From Caldilinea sp. CFX5 (lineage in GTDB: Bacteria > Chloroflexota > Anaerolineae > Caldilineales > Caldilineaceae), in NCBI GenBank assembly GCA_021405325.1, contig QWII01000039.1, positions 1 through 64,000 of the forward strand: a stretch of 64,000 nt of DNA, written 5' to 3'. Positions 14,935 to 24,213 of this stretch are shown piece by piece. Position 1 is the first letter of the stretch; every line of letters begins with the position of its first letter. The notes under the pieces were generated by a model. That model ran no database searches and was not told the origin of the DNA. It was given only the letters and a program-made list of their open reading frames with translations. Both the position numbers and the translations under genes were made by a program.

Positions 14935-17362
14935 TAATAGAGATCCTCCTGTGCATTAAAGGCCAGTGATTGACGGGGCGCCGGCAGATAACCGATCTGG
15001 GTGGCGCCGGTATTGCACGTAACCTGATTGTAGAAAAGACCATCGCGTGCTTCCACCCCAATCGTCACCACCGGCGGCTGTTTGGGTTCCATCGGTGTAT
15101 CCAGGTAATTTAAATAAATGTCGCCATTACGGTAGAGAACGATCTGGAAAGAGACGCGGTACTCAGGCACCACCCCCGCCGTCGGAACATTATCAAACTC
15201 AACCACAAAGCGATCCGCTGCCGGCTGGAAGGTCGAGACGCGCGCGCCACTGCCACCGGGGTTGAGATCGGCCCACCAGCCGTAGATCGCTTGCGCCGGC
15301 TGCGCCAGGTTGGGCATACAACGGTTCGGCAAAGACTCACTCACAACATTATCGGGGAAACTGACAAAACCTTCGGAGGAGATACGAGCCGTTGTATAGG
15401 CGCGGTTGCGCAGGGTGAAAGTAAAGGGTAAGGTGATCGCAATATTGGCACTGTCCGCCATACCGTGGGTTATGCGATCTTGTGCCGTGGCGGGCATCTC
15501 CCATTGAAATTCTGTTGAAGTAACCAATTTCGGCGTCCCCTGGCAAAGTTGGACGCCTGTACATTGCCGGCATTGAGCTGATCGATGCGCAAAGTCGCTA
15601 CATAACTCCCGGTGATCAGGTGGGTCGGCGTGATGGTCAGCGAGACATAACTCGGTTGCCCATAGATGGCGCTCCCGGATAGCATTGTGGTGTTGGTCGC
15701 CGGTGTTGTGTTGTTAATGCGCACCCATTCCTGGCTGTTGAGCAAGGTGGCCCGCCACTGCAGCGGTTGTAAGCTGGGATTGTCCAGCCGCAAGCTGGCA
15801 TTATAGGGCGCCGTCGCCGGTGTGGTGCGCTTGAAAAAGCTTTTGGTCGAGAGTTCCAGGCGACCGGGCAGCACGGTGCGCAAGGCCGTGTGAATATCCA
15901 AACGACCACTGCCCACCAACGTCGCGCTTTCGCTCAAGGGGGTCGTTGTATTGCGCAACAACTGGCGAATCTGTTCCGCGGTGTAATCGGGTCGCACGCT
16001 TTTGATCAACGCCGCCGCGCCACTGACAATCGCCGCCGCCATGCTAGTGCCTTCGGACGTGCAATAGTCACTCTGGGCGATCACCGCCGCTTTGTCGCGA
16101 CATTTGACGCCGCCCGGCCAGGTGCTGAGGATCGACAACACGCGTTCGCCGCCCGGCGCCGCCAGTTCGACTTGGCTGCCGGCGTTGCTATAGGTGGCAT
16201 GTTTGTCATTATAGTTGGTGGCGGCGACGGCAATCACTTCATTATAAGCCGCCGGCCAACTGACGGGCGAGGGGTAGAAGTTCCCGGCGGCGGCCACCAG
16301 CAGCGCCCCTTTGCTGTAAGCATATTTGACGGCGGCTTCCATCGTTGGATTGGGCGCCGAAGATTCCAGGCTGAGATTGATAATAGTGGCGCCACTGTCG
16401 GCCGCTTCCCGAATCGCTTTAGAAACATTGCTGATGGTGCCGCTGCCCTGACTGTTCAACACTTTGCGCGCGTCAATGCGCACTTTGGGCGCCACCCCGG
16501 CAATGCCGCCGGCATTATTGGCCACCGCGCCCAGCAGGCCGGCGACATGGGTGCCATGCCCATAATCATCGACCGGCGGTGCGCCGGGGGCCAGATAGTT
16601 ATAACCGGTCATCAGCCGTCCGCGAAATTCGGGGTGGTTGACATCAATGCCACTGTCCACAATGGCGACCTGCACGGTGTCTAGGTTGCCGGCAAAGCCT
16701 TCGGCATCATAGGCCAACGACCAAGCGCGGCTGGCGTTGATCCGTTGTAGATACCACTGATCGGCTTCATAACGAGGGTCATTGATCGGAAAGGGCTGTT
16801 CGGGTTCGGCAATGGCAACATCCGCACTTTCTGCGCTCGTCTCTTCTGTTCTAGGGGTGGCGGCAAAGACCAGCCAGTTGGGGGTCACAAAAGCGACGTC
16901 GGGCGCCTGAAGCAGTTGCTCCATCACTGCCCATTCCTGCCCTTCCGGCACCGCCAGCAGATAGCCATTGATCCCGTTATCGCCAGTGGCGCCATCCAGC
17001 CCGCGCAAGTCTAATCGTTCTACGGCTTCGGCGCCCAAGGTGGCGAGGTCGGTTGTGACTGAACGCATCCCCCCTTCGCCATGAAAGCCGACCAGTAATT
17101 CACCAGGGGCAAAAGGAACATTCCGGTAGGGTTCCAGGCCGCCGGGCAATTGCCAGATCAAGTGGTCAGCCGTCGGCTCGGCTTGGGCCTGGCTGGGCAA
17201 GGCAGTCCGCAAGCCCCAAGCCAACCCGGCGACGGTGACCAACAGCACCCACATGGATGTACGCCACCAGGACGCTGCCCTGTGTGCTGATGACGGTTGG
17301 CGGCTGTTATCCGGCCCACGTATTGCTCGCCGCCAGATACGCAAGCCTTGTAATCTATTCAT
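14934..17362 (-). pseudogene. Secreted subtilisin-like S8 peptidase, frameshifted near the C-terminus
   Basis: The main frame (17362-15470) has an N-terminal hydrophobic segment (MWVLLVTVAGLAWGLR), a propeptide and an S8 domain with the complete triad: Asp in VAIVDSGIDVNHPE, His in DYGHGTHVAG, Ser in EGTSMAAAI; the oxyanion Asn is in AAAGNFY. A BACON-like or abnormal-bacterial-Ig region follows. At about 15530-15575 the reading frame changes, and the continuation (15527-14934) encodes a beta-rich domain (SEGFVSFPDNVVSE, YGWWADLNPGG, YRNGDIYLNYLD) that belongs to the same protein. Combined length would be about 810 residues. The frameshift may be real or a sequence error. The catalytic part is intact either way. 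Confidence 0.85.
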
Positions 17363-17400
17363 AAAAACTCCGTTGGGTAAAGATATACTAAATGCTGCAT

Positions 17401-18084
17401 TTATGTGTCAAACGTTTGACGCATTTCGGCATCTAATTGTTCATAAAATGTGACCATAAAGGCATGACGTTGCTCACCGATCTGTCTGGCGGTGGGGGTG
17501 TGTAAGGTTGCCAGCAGTCGTTGTAATTTATAGACAAATTCGTGAACGGGGGTGTAATCAGAACCGCCCGGTTTGGCTGTTGCCGGCGGCGCCGCCGAAG
17601 ATGGCGCTGTCCATAGGCGGTTGCCGTGCGCGCCGGCAAAGGCAAAGGCGCGCGCCACGCCGATAGCGCCGATGCTGTCCAGTTTGTCGGCATCATACAG
17701 GCACTGGGCTTCCAGCGTTTGGGGCTGCAACGATTGGTCGCGAAAACGATGAGCCGCTATACAATGAACGACATTTTCTATACGTTTTGACGCCATGCCG
17801 CGTTGCGTTAAGTATTGCCGGGCAAAATCGGCAGCGGCCAGATGATGGGCAGCCCGCGCGGTAGAATGAAGAACGGTGGCATGAAGAGCAGCCGGCACAT
17901 CATGGAGCAGAGCCGCCAATAGCACAACTTCTTCATCAGCTCCTTCTGCACGCGCAATCTGCACCGCCAAATGAGCCACCCGCTGTACATGATCAAAATC
18001 ATGGGCGGCGTCACCCTGCTGGTAGAGTTGCTTTGCCTGGCTCTCGCTTAGAAAAACGCTATCCAGTTGTCCTCGCTTATGCAC
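17401..18084 (-). CDS. HD-domain metal-dependent phosphohydrolase
   Basis: A 227-residue cytoplasmic protein of the HD superfamily, COG1418-like. Metal ligands are visible: [13 protein letters not shown] (His and the H...HD pattern), LLAALLHDV, and the later Asp in [12 protein letters not shown]. The combination [17 protein letters not shown] is common in bacterial HD hydrolases of unknown nucleotide substrate. It sits upstream of the subtilase on the same strand with a 38-base gap. The substrate is not determined. Confidence 0.88.
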   Translation of the reverse strand: MHKRGQLDSVFLSESQAKQLYQQGDAAHDFDHVQRVAHLAVQIARAEGADEEVVLLAALLHDVPAALHATVLHSTARAAHHLAAADFARQYLTQRGMASKRIENVVHCIAAHRFRDQSLQPQTLEAQCLYDADKLDSIGAIGVARAFAFAGAHGNRLWTAPSSAAPPATAKPGGSDYTPVHEFVYKLQRLLATLHTPTARQIGEQRHAFMVTFYEQLDAEMRQTFDT

Positions 18085-18341
18085 AGTCTTTTTCCGTTCC
18101 TTGTAATGCTCTTATCACTTTAGAAAGTATACTGAACAATGTTTGCTTTCTCTAAATTTTAAGCATGCAGCGTAGCCACTTCGCTCTTGCTCCGCTCGTA
18201 GCCGGACCGAACGGTGATTATCCACCAAAGAAAAACTCACCGTCGGTCGTCCATAGCCTACCACAAGCGCAGTAGAGCAAAGCACAGGCCAAACGATGAG
18301 TGCGCATCCAACCTTTATCCTATTTTTTGAACCATGCCCTG
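18085..18341. other. Intergenic region with a loose inverted repeat
   Basis: No gene is seen. GGACCGAACGGTGA (about 18210) and TCACCGTCGGTCGTCC (about 18239) form an imperfect hairpin. The region separates the HD hydrolase from the flippase/glycosyltransferase pair, all on the minus strand. Confidence 0.35.
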
Positions 18342-19388
18342 CTACGGCGTCTGCTGCACCGTTGGCGTTTCCGGCGGCACGGCTGCCGACAAGGGGGCGG
18401 TCTGCCGCTTATAGGTCAACCACAAAAGGCCGCCAGGTAGACTAACGGCATAACCGATCAATTGTTGAATCAGGCCCACCGTTTTCCCCAGGGCAAAGCC
18501 GGCGCCCATCAACTGAAAAAGGCCGGCAAAGGTGAGTTGACGCACCCCCAGCCCCCCCGGCGCCAGCGGCAAGACCACCAGCGCAAAGACAATAATCGGG
18601 TTGATCGCCAATACTTCCCACAGCGAGATCGCCTGTGGCGTAACGGCGCGGGCAATCAACCAGATGTTAATACTGGTCAGAATCACGATCAGCGCGCTGC
18701 CCAACGCTGTCCAGAGCAGGGCGCCGGGGTGCGCCCGGTAGACATGAAAGGCAACCGCCAGCTTCTGCCAGATCGGCAGCGTGCGCGCAGCGAGGGGCAG
18801 CCGCGCCAGAAGTCGCTCAAACCACTGCTTGAGTGTATGGCTCAAGAGCGCGGTGATCATCACCAGCAGGAGCAAGGTCACGCCGCTGCTGCCCAGCGCC
18901 GCCACGCGCAAGAAGAGTAAGCTCTCCGCCTCAAATGCTTGACCATTGGGGCGACCGAGGAGCAACATGCTGACCGCCGCCACCGCCGCCGCCAACATAA
19001 AGACCATGAGGCCGATAAAGCGGTCGATCAATACACTCGCCGCCGCATCAGCCGTGCGCCGGGTGTCATTGGCCAGCGCATAGCCGCGCATAATATCGCC
19101 GCCGACTTGGGCCGGCAAGAAATTATTAAAAAATTCCGCGATCCATTGATATTGTAGGAGCCTCGGCGTCGCCACCGGTAGGCCGGCGGCGCGTAAGAGA
19201 ATGCCCCATTTGATGCCGCTGATGGCAACCGCCGACGCGTAACAGAGCAGCCCCAGGAGCAACAGACGCTTGTCGGCCTCCACGATCATGCGCCATGAGG
19301 TGGCCGGATCGTCCAGTTTGACAAAAAGATAGTAAAGCAAGCCCAGGCTGAGCGCCAGCTTGATAACCGTAGTAATTCGATTCCGCAT
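18342..19388 (-). CDS. Lysylphosphatidylglycerol-synthase-TM/UPF0104 family membrane protein (flippase-like)
   Basis: A 348-residue integral membrane protein with about eight hydrophobic segments. The family hallmark is seen in QYQWIAEFFNNFLPAQVGGD and in the later GGLGVRQLTFAGLF. Members move lipids or lipid-linked intermediates across the cytoplasmic membrane. The start codon follows directly after the stop of the GT2 gene, so the two are one transcription unit and the pair probably makes and moves a glycolipid or a polysaccharide precursor. The substrate is not readable from sequence. Confidence 0.85.
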   Translation of the reverse strand: MRNRITTVIKLALSLGLLYYLFVKLDDPATSWRMIVEADKRLLLLGLLCYASAVAISGIKWGILLRAAGLPVATPRLLQYQWIAEFFNNFLPAQVGGDIMRGYALANDTRRTADAAASVLIDRFIGLMVFMLAAAVAAVSMLLLGRPNGQAFEAESLLFLRVAALGSSGVTLLLLVMITALLSHTLKQWFERLLARLPLAARTLPIWQKLAVAFHVYRAHPGALLWTALGSALIVILTSINIWLIARAVTPQAISLWEVLAINPIIVFALVVLPLAPGGLGVRQLTFAGLFQLMGAGFALGKTVGLIQQLIGYAVSLPGGLLWLTYKRQTAPLSAAVPPETPTVQQTP

Positions 19389-20336
19389 CTATTTCCCTAC
19401 AACATACTCACTCGCCTGGGAGCCGGCGCCATTGCGGCGGATCGTCTGCACATCTTGTTTTTGCGTCCAGGCCATGTTCCAGACCACATGACGATCGCGC
19501 TTCACCGCAAAATCATACCAGCCCAAGACTCGGCTCCACCCCTCTAACACGGCCAGGAGGAAGAGCACCCAGATCAAGCGCAAGACGCCCCACAGTTCTT
19601 TGAAGGCAATGCGCATGACACGGCTGTTTTGGATACTGCTCACTTTGTAACCATATTTGTGCTTCAGATAGAGATGCCCGGCATGGTTACGCCGTCGCTG
19701 GCGCACAAAATCAGTGATCGTTGTCGGACCGACGTTATAGACTACAGCGTCGGGGGCATATTTGACCGACAACCCCAGCTTGATCACCAGCGCTTCGACA
19801 AAGGCTTCATCCATTGCCACGTCGGGGGGAATGCGATCAAAGACTTTGCGGAAGGCGATCATCTCACCCAGGCGGGGAATTTCAAGGCAGAGTTCATGTT
19901 CCATGCGCAGGCGGAGGTGGCTCAACAAGCCGACAATATGTTCCGGCGTATTCACTGCCATCTTCTGCGCCCCGACCATGCCCACCTGCGGGTCGTCAAA
20001 CATGCGCACCAGATGTTCTATCGCATACTCATGGGGGATGGTGTCGCCGCTCTCCAAGACACAAATTTCGCTCTGCGCTTCGGCCAGGAAGAGGTTGACG
20101 GCGCTGGTCTTGCCTTCGCGGCGCTCCTGCTCAATCAATTTGATACGCGCGTCGCGTTCGGCAAACTGGCGTACAATCGGCACCGTCTGGTCGGTGCAGG
20201 CGCTGGCGACGACAATGATCTCAGCGATCTCGACCCGGTGGAGATGTTGGTCGAGCAACGCTTCCAATAAGTGGGCAATGTTTTCCTCTTCATTATAAGC
20301 GGTGACGCCCACGCTACAGACTAAGCTTTCCCCCAT
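19389..20336 (-). CDS. Family 2 glycosyltransferase
   Basis: About 315 residues from the ATG at 20336 (MGESLVCSVGVTAYNEEENI); the open frame extends 25 codons further into a repeat and should not be translated. It has the GT2 nucleotide-binding start (VTAYNEEENIAHLLEALL), a DxD-like LESGDTIP and a later acceptor-side DEAFVEALV, then a hydrophobic C-terminal segment (LWGVLRLIWVLFLLAVLEG) anchoring it to the membrane. It is followed without a gap by the flippase-like gene. Product unknown. Confidence 0.88.
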   Translation of the reverse strand: MGESLVCSVGVTAYNEEENIAHLLEALLDQHLHRVEIAEIIVVASACTDQTVPIVRQFAERDARIKLIEQERREGKTSAVNLFLAEAQSEICVLESGDTIPHEYAIEHLVRMFDDPQVGMVGAQKMAVNTPEHIVGLLSHLRLRMEHELCLEIPRLGEMIAFRKVFDRIPPDVAMDEAFVEALVIKLGLSVKYAPDAVVYNVGPTTITDFVRQRRRNHAGHLYLKHKYGYKVSSIQNSRVMRIAFKELWGVLRLIWVLFLLAVLEGWSRVLGWYDFAVKRDRHVVWNMAWTQKQDVQTIRRNGAGSQASEYVVGK

Positions 20337-20361
20337 AAGGTTTCCATTTTGGATTTTGGCG

Positions 20362-20428
20362 CTGGCGTTGATTGGTTCGTGCGGTGGTTGAGCTTGTCGA
20401 AACCACCGCACGAACCAATCAACGCCAG
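20362..20428. repeat. Perfect 28-bp inverted repeat with GAGCTTGTCG loop
   Basis: 20362-20389 and 20401-20428 are perfect inverted copies separated by the loop GAGCTTGTCGA. It lies between the stop of mutS2 and the start of the GT2 gene on the minus strand, and probably separates their transcripts. It shares its loop, but not its stem, with several other hairpins in this window. Confidence 0.9.
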
Positions 20429-20439
20429 TGCTGTTAAAA

Positions 20440-22842
20440 TTAAGAATTGATCAAACGCACCACCGTCACCCCATCGCCGCCTTCGCCTTGGTCGCCGGAG
20501 CGGGAGTCGCGGACGAGCGGGTGGTGGCGCAGGATGTTGCGGACAGCATCGCGCATGGCGCCGGTGCCTTTGCCGTGGATGATGCGCACCCAGGGCAAGC
20601 GCGCCATATAGGCATTGTTCAAATAACCTTCCACCTGGCCTTGAAAGCGGACGCCGGCGGCTTCAACCGTAGTGGCAGGGGCGGCTTTCTGGCGCAGTTC
20701 CAACCGTTTGAGCGGCAGCTTGAGTCGGAAGTTGCCCAGTTGCACATCGGCGTCACCCATACGTTCGTTGATGGCGCGCACTTCGCCGCTGGCTTGTAGG
20801 CTGGCAACCCACACCCGATCCCCGACTTCAATCGGGCCGGTCAGGCGATCCTGCCCTTCGCCGGGGATGATCACATCGCGATTGATCTCCTGATCCGACG
20901 GGTTGCGCCGGGCCAGTTCTTTGGCGGCGCGGGCCAGGAATTCGTCATGGGTGCCGGCGCCGGGGACAGCGCCACGGGCCATCTGGCGACGCAGTTGTTC
21001 GATCTCGCCCCGCACTTGCTCTAACTCGGTCGTCATGATCTGGCGCGTCTCGGCGATGACGGCGCGGCGTGCTTCTTCGATCTTGGCGAGTTGATAGCGC
21101 AGGTCGCGTTCCAGTAGCTGCGCTTGCCGTTCGCGATCCTTAGCGCGTCCCTCCGCCGCCAGCGATTCGCGCTTGGCCCGGCGAATCTCATCGAGCAGTG
21201 AGTCGGCTTCCAACGTGTCGGGGCGGACAATGCTCTCGGCCTTTTCCACAATCACCGGGTTGAGACCCAGGCGACGGGCAATGGTCAAGGCGTTGGAGCG
21301 GCCCGGCAGACCAATGCTCAGTTCATAGGTGGGACTGAGCGTTTCCACATCAAACTCGACCGAGGCGTTGCGCACCCCCGGCGTGCTATGGGCGTAGAGC
21401 TTCAGGTCGCTATAGTGGGTGGTGGCAAAGGCGGTGATGCTGCGGTCGCGCAGATTGTCGAGCAGCGCCATCGCCAGCGCCGAGCCTTCGTCCGGGTCGG
21501 TGCCGGCGCCTAACTCGTCAAAGAGCACCAGGCTCGATGGGTCGGCTTCCTCTAAAATTCGGATGATGTTGGTCATGTGGCTGCTAAAGGTGCTGAGGCT
21601 CTGTTCGATGCTCTGTTCGTCGCCAATGTCAGCGTAGACCCCTTCAAAGACCGAAAGCTTGCTGCCCGGCTCCACCGGAATCATCAAGCCGGCCTGCGCC
21701 ATCAACACCAGCAAGCCGACGGTCTTCAACGTCACCGTCTTGCCGCCCGTATTCGGCCCGGTGATGACGATGATGTAGGTCTCATCATCCAGGTAGACAT
21801 CAATCGGCACGACGGTCTGTTGGTTAAGCAGTGGATGGCGCGCCCGGTGCAGGTCGATGACCGAGCCGGGGTGCAACGATTCGTCCGTCGCGTCGTTAAC
21901 CGTACCATCACCATTGGTTGCATTTTTGGAGTGTAGCTTGGGCTTGATCTGGCGGAAGGGCACCACTTCAGGCGCCGACGCTTCCAACGCATAGCCATAT
22001 TTGGCTTTGGCAAAGGTAAAGTCGAGTTCGGCCAGAATCTGGCCGTTGCGCCGGATATAGACCACCTCGTCGGCCACCAGTTCGGTCAGCTCGGTGAGGA
22101 TGCGGCGCACCTCTTTTTCTTCCTGCAATTCGAGTTCGCGCACGGCGTTGTTCTGCTGCACCACCCGGAGCGGCTCAATAAACAAAGTAGCGCCGCTGGC
22201 CGATTGGTCGTGGACGATGCCGTCAATGTTGCCCTTGTATTCGGCGCGTACGGGAATGACATAACGTCCCTGGCGCTGGGTGACCAGCGCCTCTTGCAGA
22301 TACGGTTTGACTTCGCTGGTCTGCACCAGGCGATCCAACGTCGTCAGCAGGCGATCCTGGGCGATGCGCAATTCGCTGCGGATGCGGGCCAGGGCGTCGC
22401 TGGCGCCATCGACCACTTCCCCGCGCTCGTTGATGCAGCGGCTGATCTCGGCCACCACGTTGTCGCATGGCTCAATATTCTGCGCCATCTCGGCCAACAG
22501 GGGAAAGTTGCTCTCCAGCCGCATCAAGGTATTGCGCAGGTGGCGGGCGCGTTGCAAGGTGTGCCTGATCTCGACAAACTCCGGGGCAAAGATCAAGGCG
22601 CCTCGTTCGGCTTTGTCCAGTTGCAAGCTCAAATCCTTGACGCCGCCAAAGCCGATGTCGCTCTTTTGCTCCAAGAGCTTGTGCGCCTCGGCGGTCTGCG
22701 CGAGAGACATGCGCACTGTCACCAAATCGTCGCTGGGCAGCAGGGCATAGGCCAGGTCGGCGCCACCACTAAAGGCGCAATGCTCGGCCAGCCGCTTGAG
22801 AATCTTATCAAATTCGAGAACGCGCAGGGCATGGGGATTCAT
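20440..22842 (-). CDS. mutS2: Endonuclease MutS2
   Basis: An 800-residue protein of normal MutS2 length. The MutS-like core and clamp come first. The ATPase follows with Walker A ITGPNTGGKT (about 360-369), Walker B LVLFDELGAGTDP and the STFSSHM signature. A long coiled-coil linker (RRAKRESLAAEGRAKDRE) leads to a C-terminal Smr nuclease domain (LPWVRIIHGKGTGAMRDAV, HPLVRDSR). It suppresses recombination by acting on branched DNA and has been linked to ribosome rescue in some bacteria. It lacks the mismatch-recognition domain of MutS. It is a housekeeping gene, not part of a visible operon. Confidence 0.97.
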   Translation of the reverse strand: MNPHALRVLEFDKILKRLAEHCAFSGGADLAYALLPSDDLVTVRMSLAQTAEAHKLLEQKSDIGFGGVKDLSLQLDKAERGALIFAPEFVEIRHTLQRARHLRNTLMRLESNFPLLAEMAQNIEPCDNVVAEISRCINERGEVVDGASDALARIRSELRIAQDRLLTTLDRLVQTSEVKPYLQEALVTQRQGRYVIPVRAEYKGNIDGIVHDQSASGATLFIEPLRVVQQNNAVRELELQEEKEVRRILTELTELVADEVVYIRRNGQILAELDFTFAKAKYGYALEASAPEVVPFRQIKPKLHSKNATNGDGTVNDATDESLHPGSVIDLHRARHPLLNQQTVVPIDVYLDDETYIIVITGPNTGGKTVTLKTVGLLVLMAQAGLMIPVEPGSKLSVFEGVYADIGDEQSIEQSLSTFSSHMTNIIRILEEADPSSLVLFDELGAGTDPDEGSALAMALLDNLRDRSITAFATTHYSDLKLYAHSTPGVRNASVEFDVETLSPTYELSIGLPGRSNALTIARRLGLNPVIVEKAESIVRPDTLEADSLLDEIRRAKRESLAAEGRAKDRERQAQLLERDLRYQLAKIEEARRAVIAETRQIMTTELEQVRGEIEQLRRQMARGAVPGAGTHDEFLARAAKELARRNPSDQEINRDVIIPGEGQDRLTGPIEVGDRVWVASLQASGEVRAINERMGDADVQLGNFRLKLPLKRLELRQKAAPATTVEAAGVRFQGQVEGYLNNAYMARLPWVRIIHGKGTGAMRDAVRNILRHHPLVRDSRSGDQGEGGDGVTVVRLINS

Positions 22843-22888
22843 GGTCGGTTTTTGTCAATACTCATGCTAAAAATAACGATAATTATTG

Positions 22889-23084
22889 GTGTGTTGCGTG
22901 TTGCGTGTTGCGTGTTGCGTGATCGTCAGCACACAAACCGAAGCACTGGGTACCCTTGATCTTCCACCAAACAGTGTAATGCTTTGTTGATCATATCACA
23001 GATTAGCGTAACTTCCATAAAAATTTGATTGCAATCTGCTCAATCGATCGATAACCGGTTCACGCAACACGCAACACGCAGCAC
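22889..23084. repeat. Inverted array of GTGTTGC units flanking about 140 bp
   Basis: Tandem GTGTTGC units (about 22889-22923) face reverse-complement ACACGCA units (about 23061-23084). The 140 bases between them carry no gene. It lies between mutS2 and era. Single-arm relatives of the same unit occur near 8870-8890 and 57855-57880, and a two-arm one at 36121-36156. Confidence 0.75.
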
Positions 23085-23088
23085 GACT

Positions 23089-24078
23089 TCATTTCTCCAT
23101 CGCGTAGCCCAATTGCCGTAACATACCGGCCCGTGTGCGCCACTTTTCCCAAACTTTGACCCAGAGTTCCAGGTAGACGCGGGTGCCGACCAGCTCTTCG
23201 ATGGCGGGACGGGCGGCCTGGCCGATGGCTTTGATCATGCGACCGCCTTCGCCCAGGACAATCGGTTTCTGGCTCTGACGCTCGACGTAAATGACGGCGG
23301 AGATGTAGGTCATCTTTTCGTTGCGTTCGCTAAATTCATCGACCTCAACGGCGATGCCGTGCGGCACCTCCTGGTCGAGCAGGTGGAGCGCTTGTTCGCG
23401 GATCAGTTCGGCCACGATAAAGCGGGTCTGCATGTCAGTGACTTGATCTTCAGGGTAGTAGCGCGGCCCCAGCGGGAGTTGTTCACGCAGCGTTGCCAAC
23501 AATTCATCAATGCCGGCGCCGGTTTGTGCGCTGAAAGTGAGCGCGCTGATTGGTTGATCGGGGGCAGCGGGCGGTTGATACCAGGTGAGGAGTTGCCGAT
23601 AGGCGTCGATGCGTGCGGCAGTCGCTGTCGCATCGCCTGACCAGCGGTCATATTGGTTTAACCCCAACAACAGGGGCGGCAACGGTTCGTGGCTGTGCAA
23701 CTCTTGCAACAACCCGGCAATGGCCCGGTCTTCTTCGGTGGGGGGGACGTTGATGTCCACCAACCATAGCACCAGATCGGCGTTGCGAATTGTCTCTGCC
23801 GCCACCGCGACCATGTACTCGCCCAGTTTGTGTTTGGGTTTATGAATGCCGGGTGTATCTAAAAACATAATCTGGGCGCGCTCTTCGGTGAGAATGCCCA
23901 GCAACTGTTCACGGGTGGTCTGCGGCTTGGGGCTGGTGATCGCCAGTTTTTGCCCCAGCAGCCGGTTCAATAAGGTTGACTTGCCGACGTTAGGCCGCCC
24001 AATGACGGCAACAAAGCCGCTGCGATGGTCGGCCGGGAGATCAGTGGAAGGCTCAAGCGAGCTGATGATGGTATCCAT
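23089..24078 (-). CDS. era: GTPase Era
   Basis: About 329 residues from the ATG at 24078; an upstream in-frame ATG at 24096 is less likely. G1 VIGRPNVGKSTLLN, G2 region TSPKPQTTRE, G3 FLDTPGIHKP and G4 NQYD are all present, followed by the KH RNA-binding domain (IYVERQSQKPIVLGEGGRMI, then YLELWVKVWEKWR). Era binds the 3' end of 16S rRNA and is needed for small-subunit maturation. Length is slightly above the usual 300, because of a longer linker around the G4/G5 region. Confidence 0.97.
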   Translation of the reverse strand: MDTIISSLEPSTDLPADHRSGFVAVIGRPNVGKSTLLNRLLGQKLAITSPKPQTTREQLLGILTEERAQIMFLDTPGIHKPKHKLGEYMVAVAAETIRNADLVLWLVDINVPPTEEDRAIAGLLQELHSHEPLPPLLLGLNQYDRWSGDATATAARIDAYRQLLTWYQPPAAPDQPISALTFSAQTGAGIDELLATLREQLPLGPRYYPEDQVTDMQTRFIVAELIREQALHLLDQEVPHGIAVEVDEFSERNEKMTYISAVIYVERQSQKPIVLGEGGRMIKAIGQAARPAIEELVGTRVYLELWVKVWEKWRTRAGMLRQLGYAMEK

Positions 24079-24154
24079 AGGACACCTATCATACACGGAA
24101 ATTGGTCGCGGACCAAGTGTTCAAGGGTACAATAGGTGAATTGCCGCTTTGTTA

Positions 24155-24163
24155 TGCTATAAT
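24155..24163 (+). promoter_or_regulatory. Extended -10 promoter of the AAA/PD-(D/E)XK gene
   Basis: TGCTATAAT at 24155-24163 is a perfect extended -10. No good -35 is found 17 bases upstream. It lies in the divergent gap between era and the AAA-ATPase-like gene at 24214. Confidence 0.5.
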
Positions 24164-24213
24164 GGTCATGCAGGCACGGCGGCAGCCATGATTTTGAGGT
24201 GAAAAGTACATTT

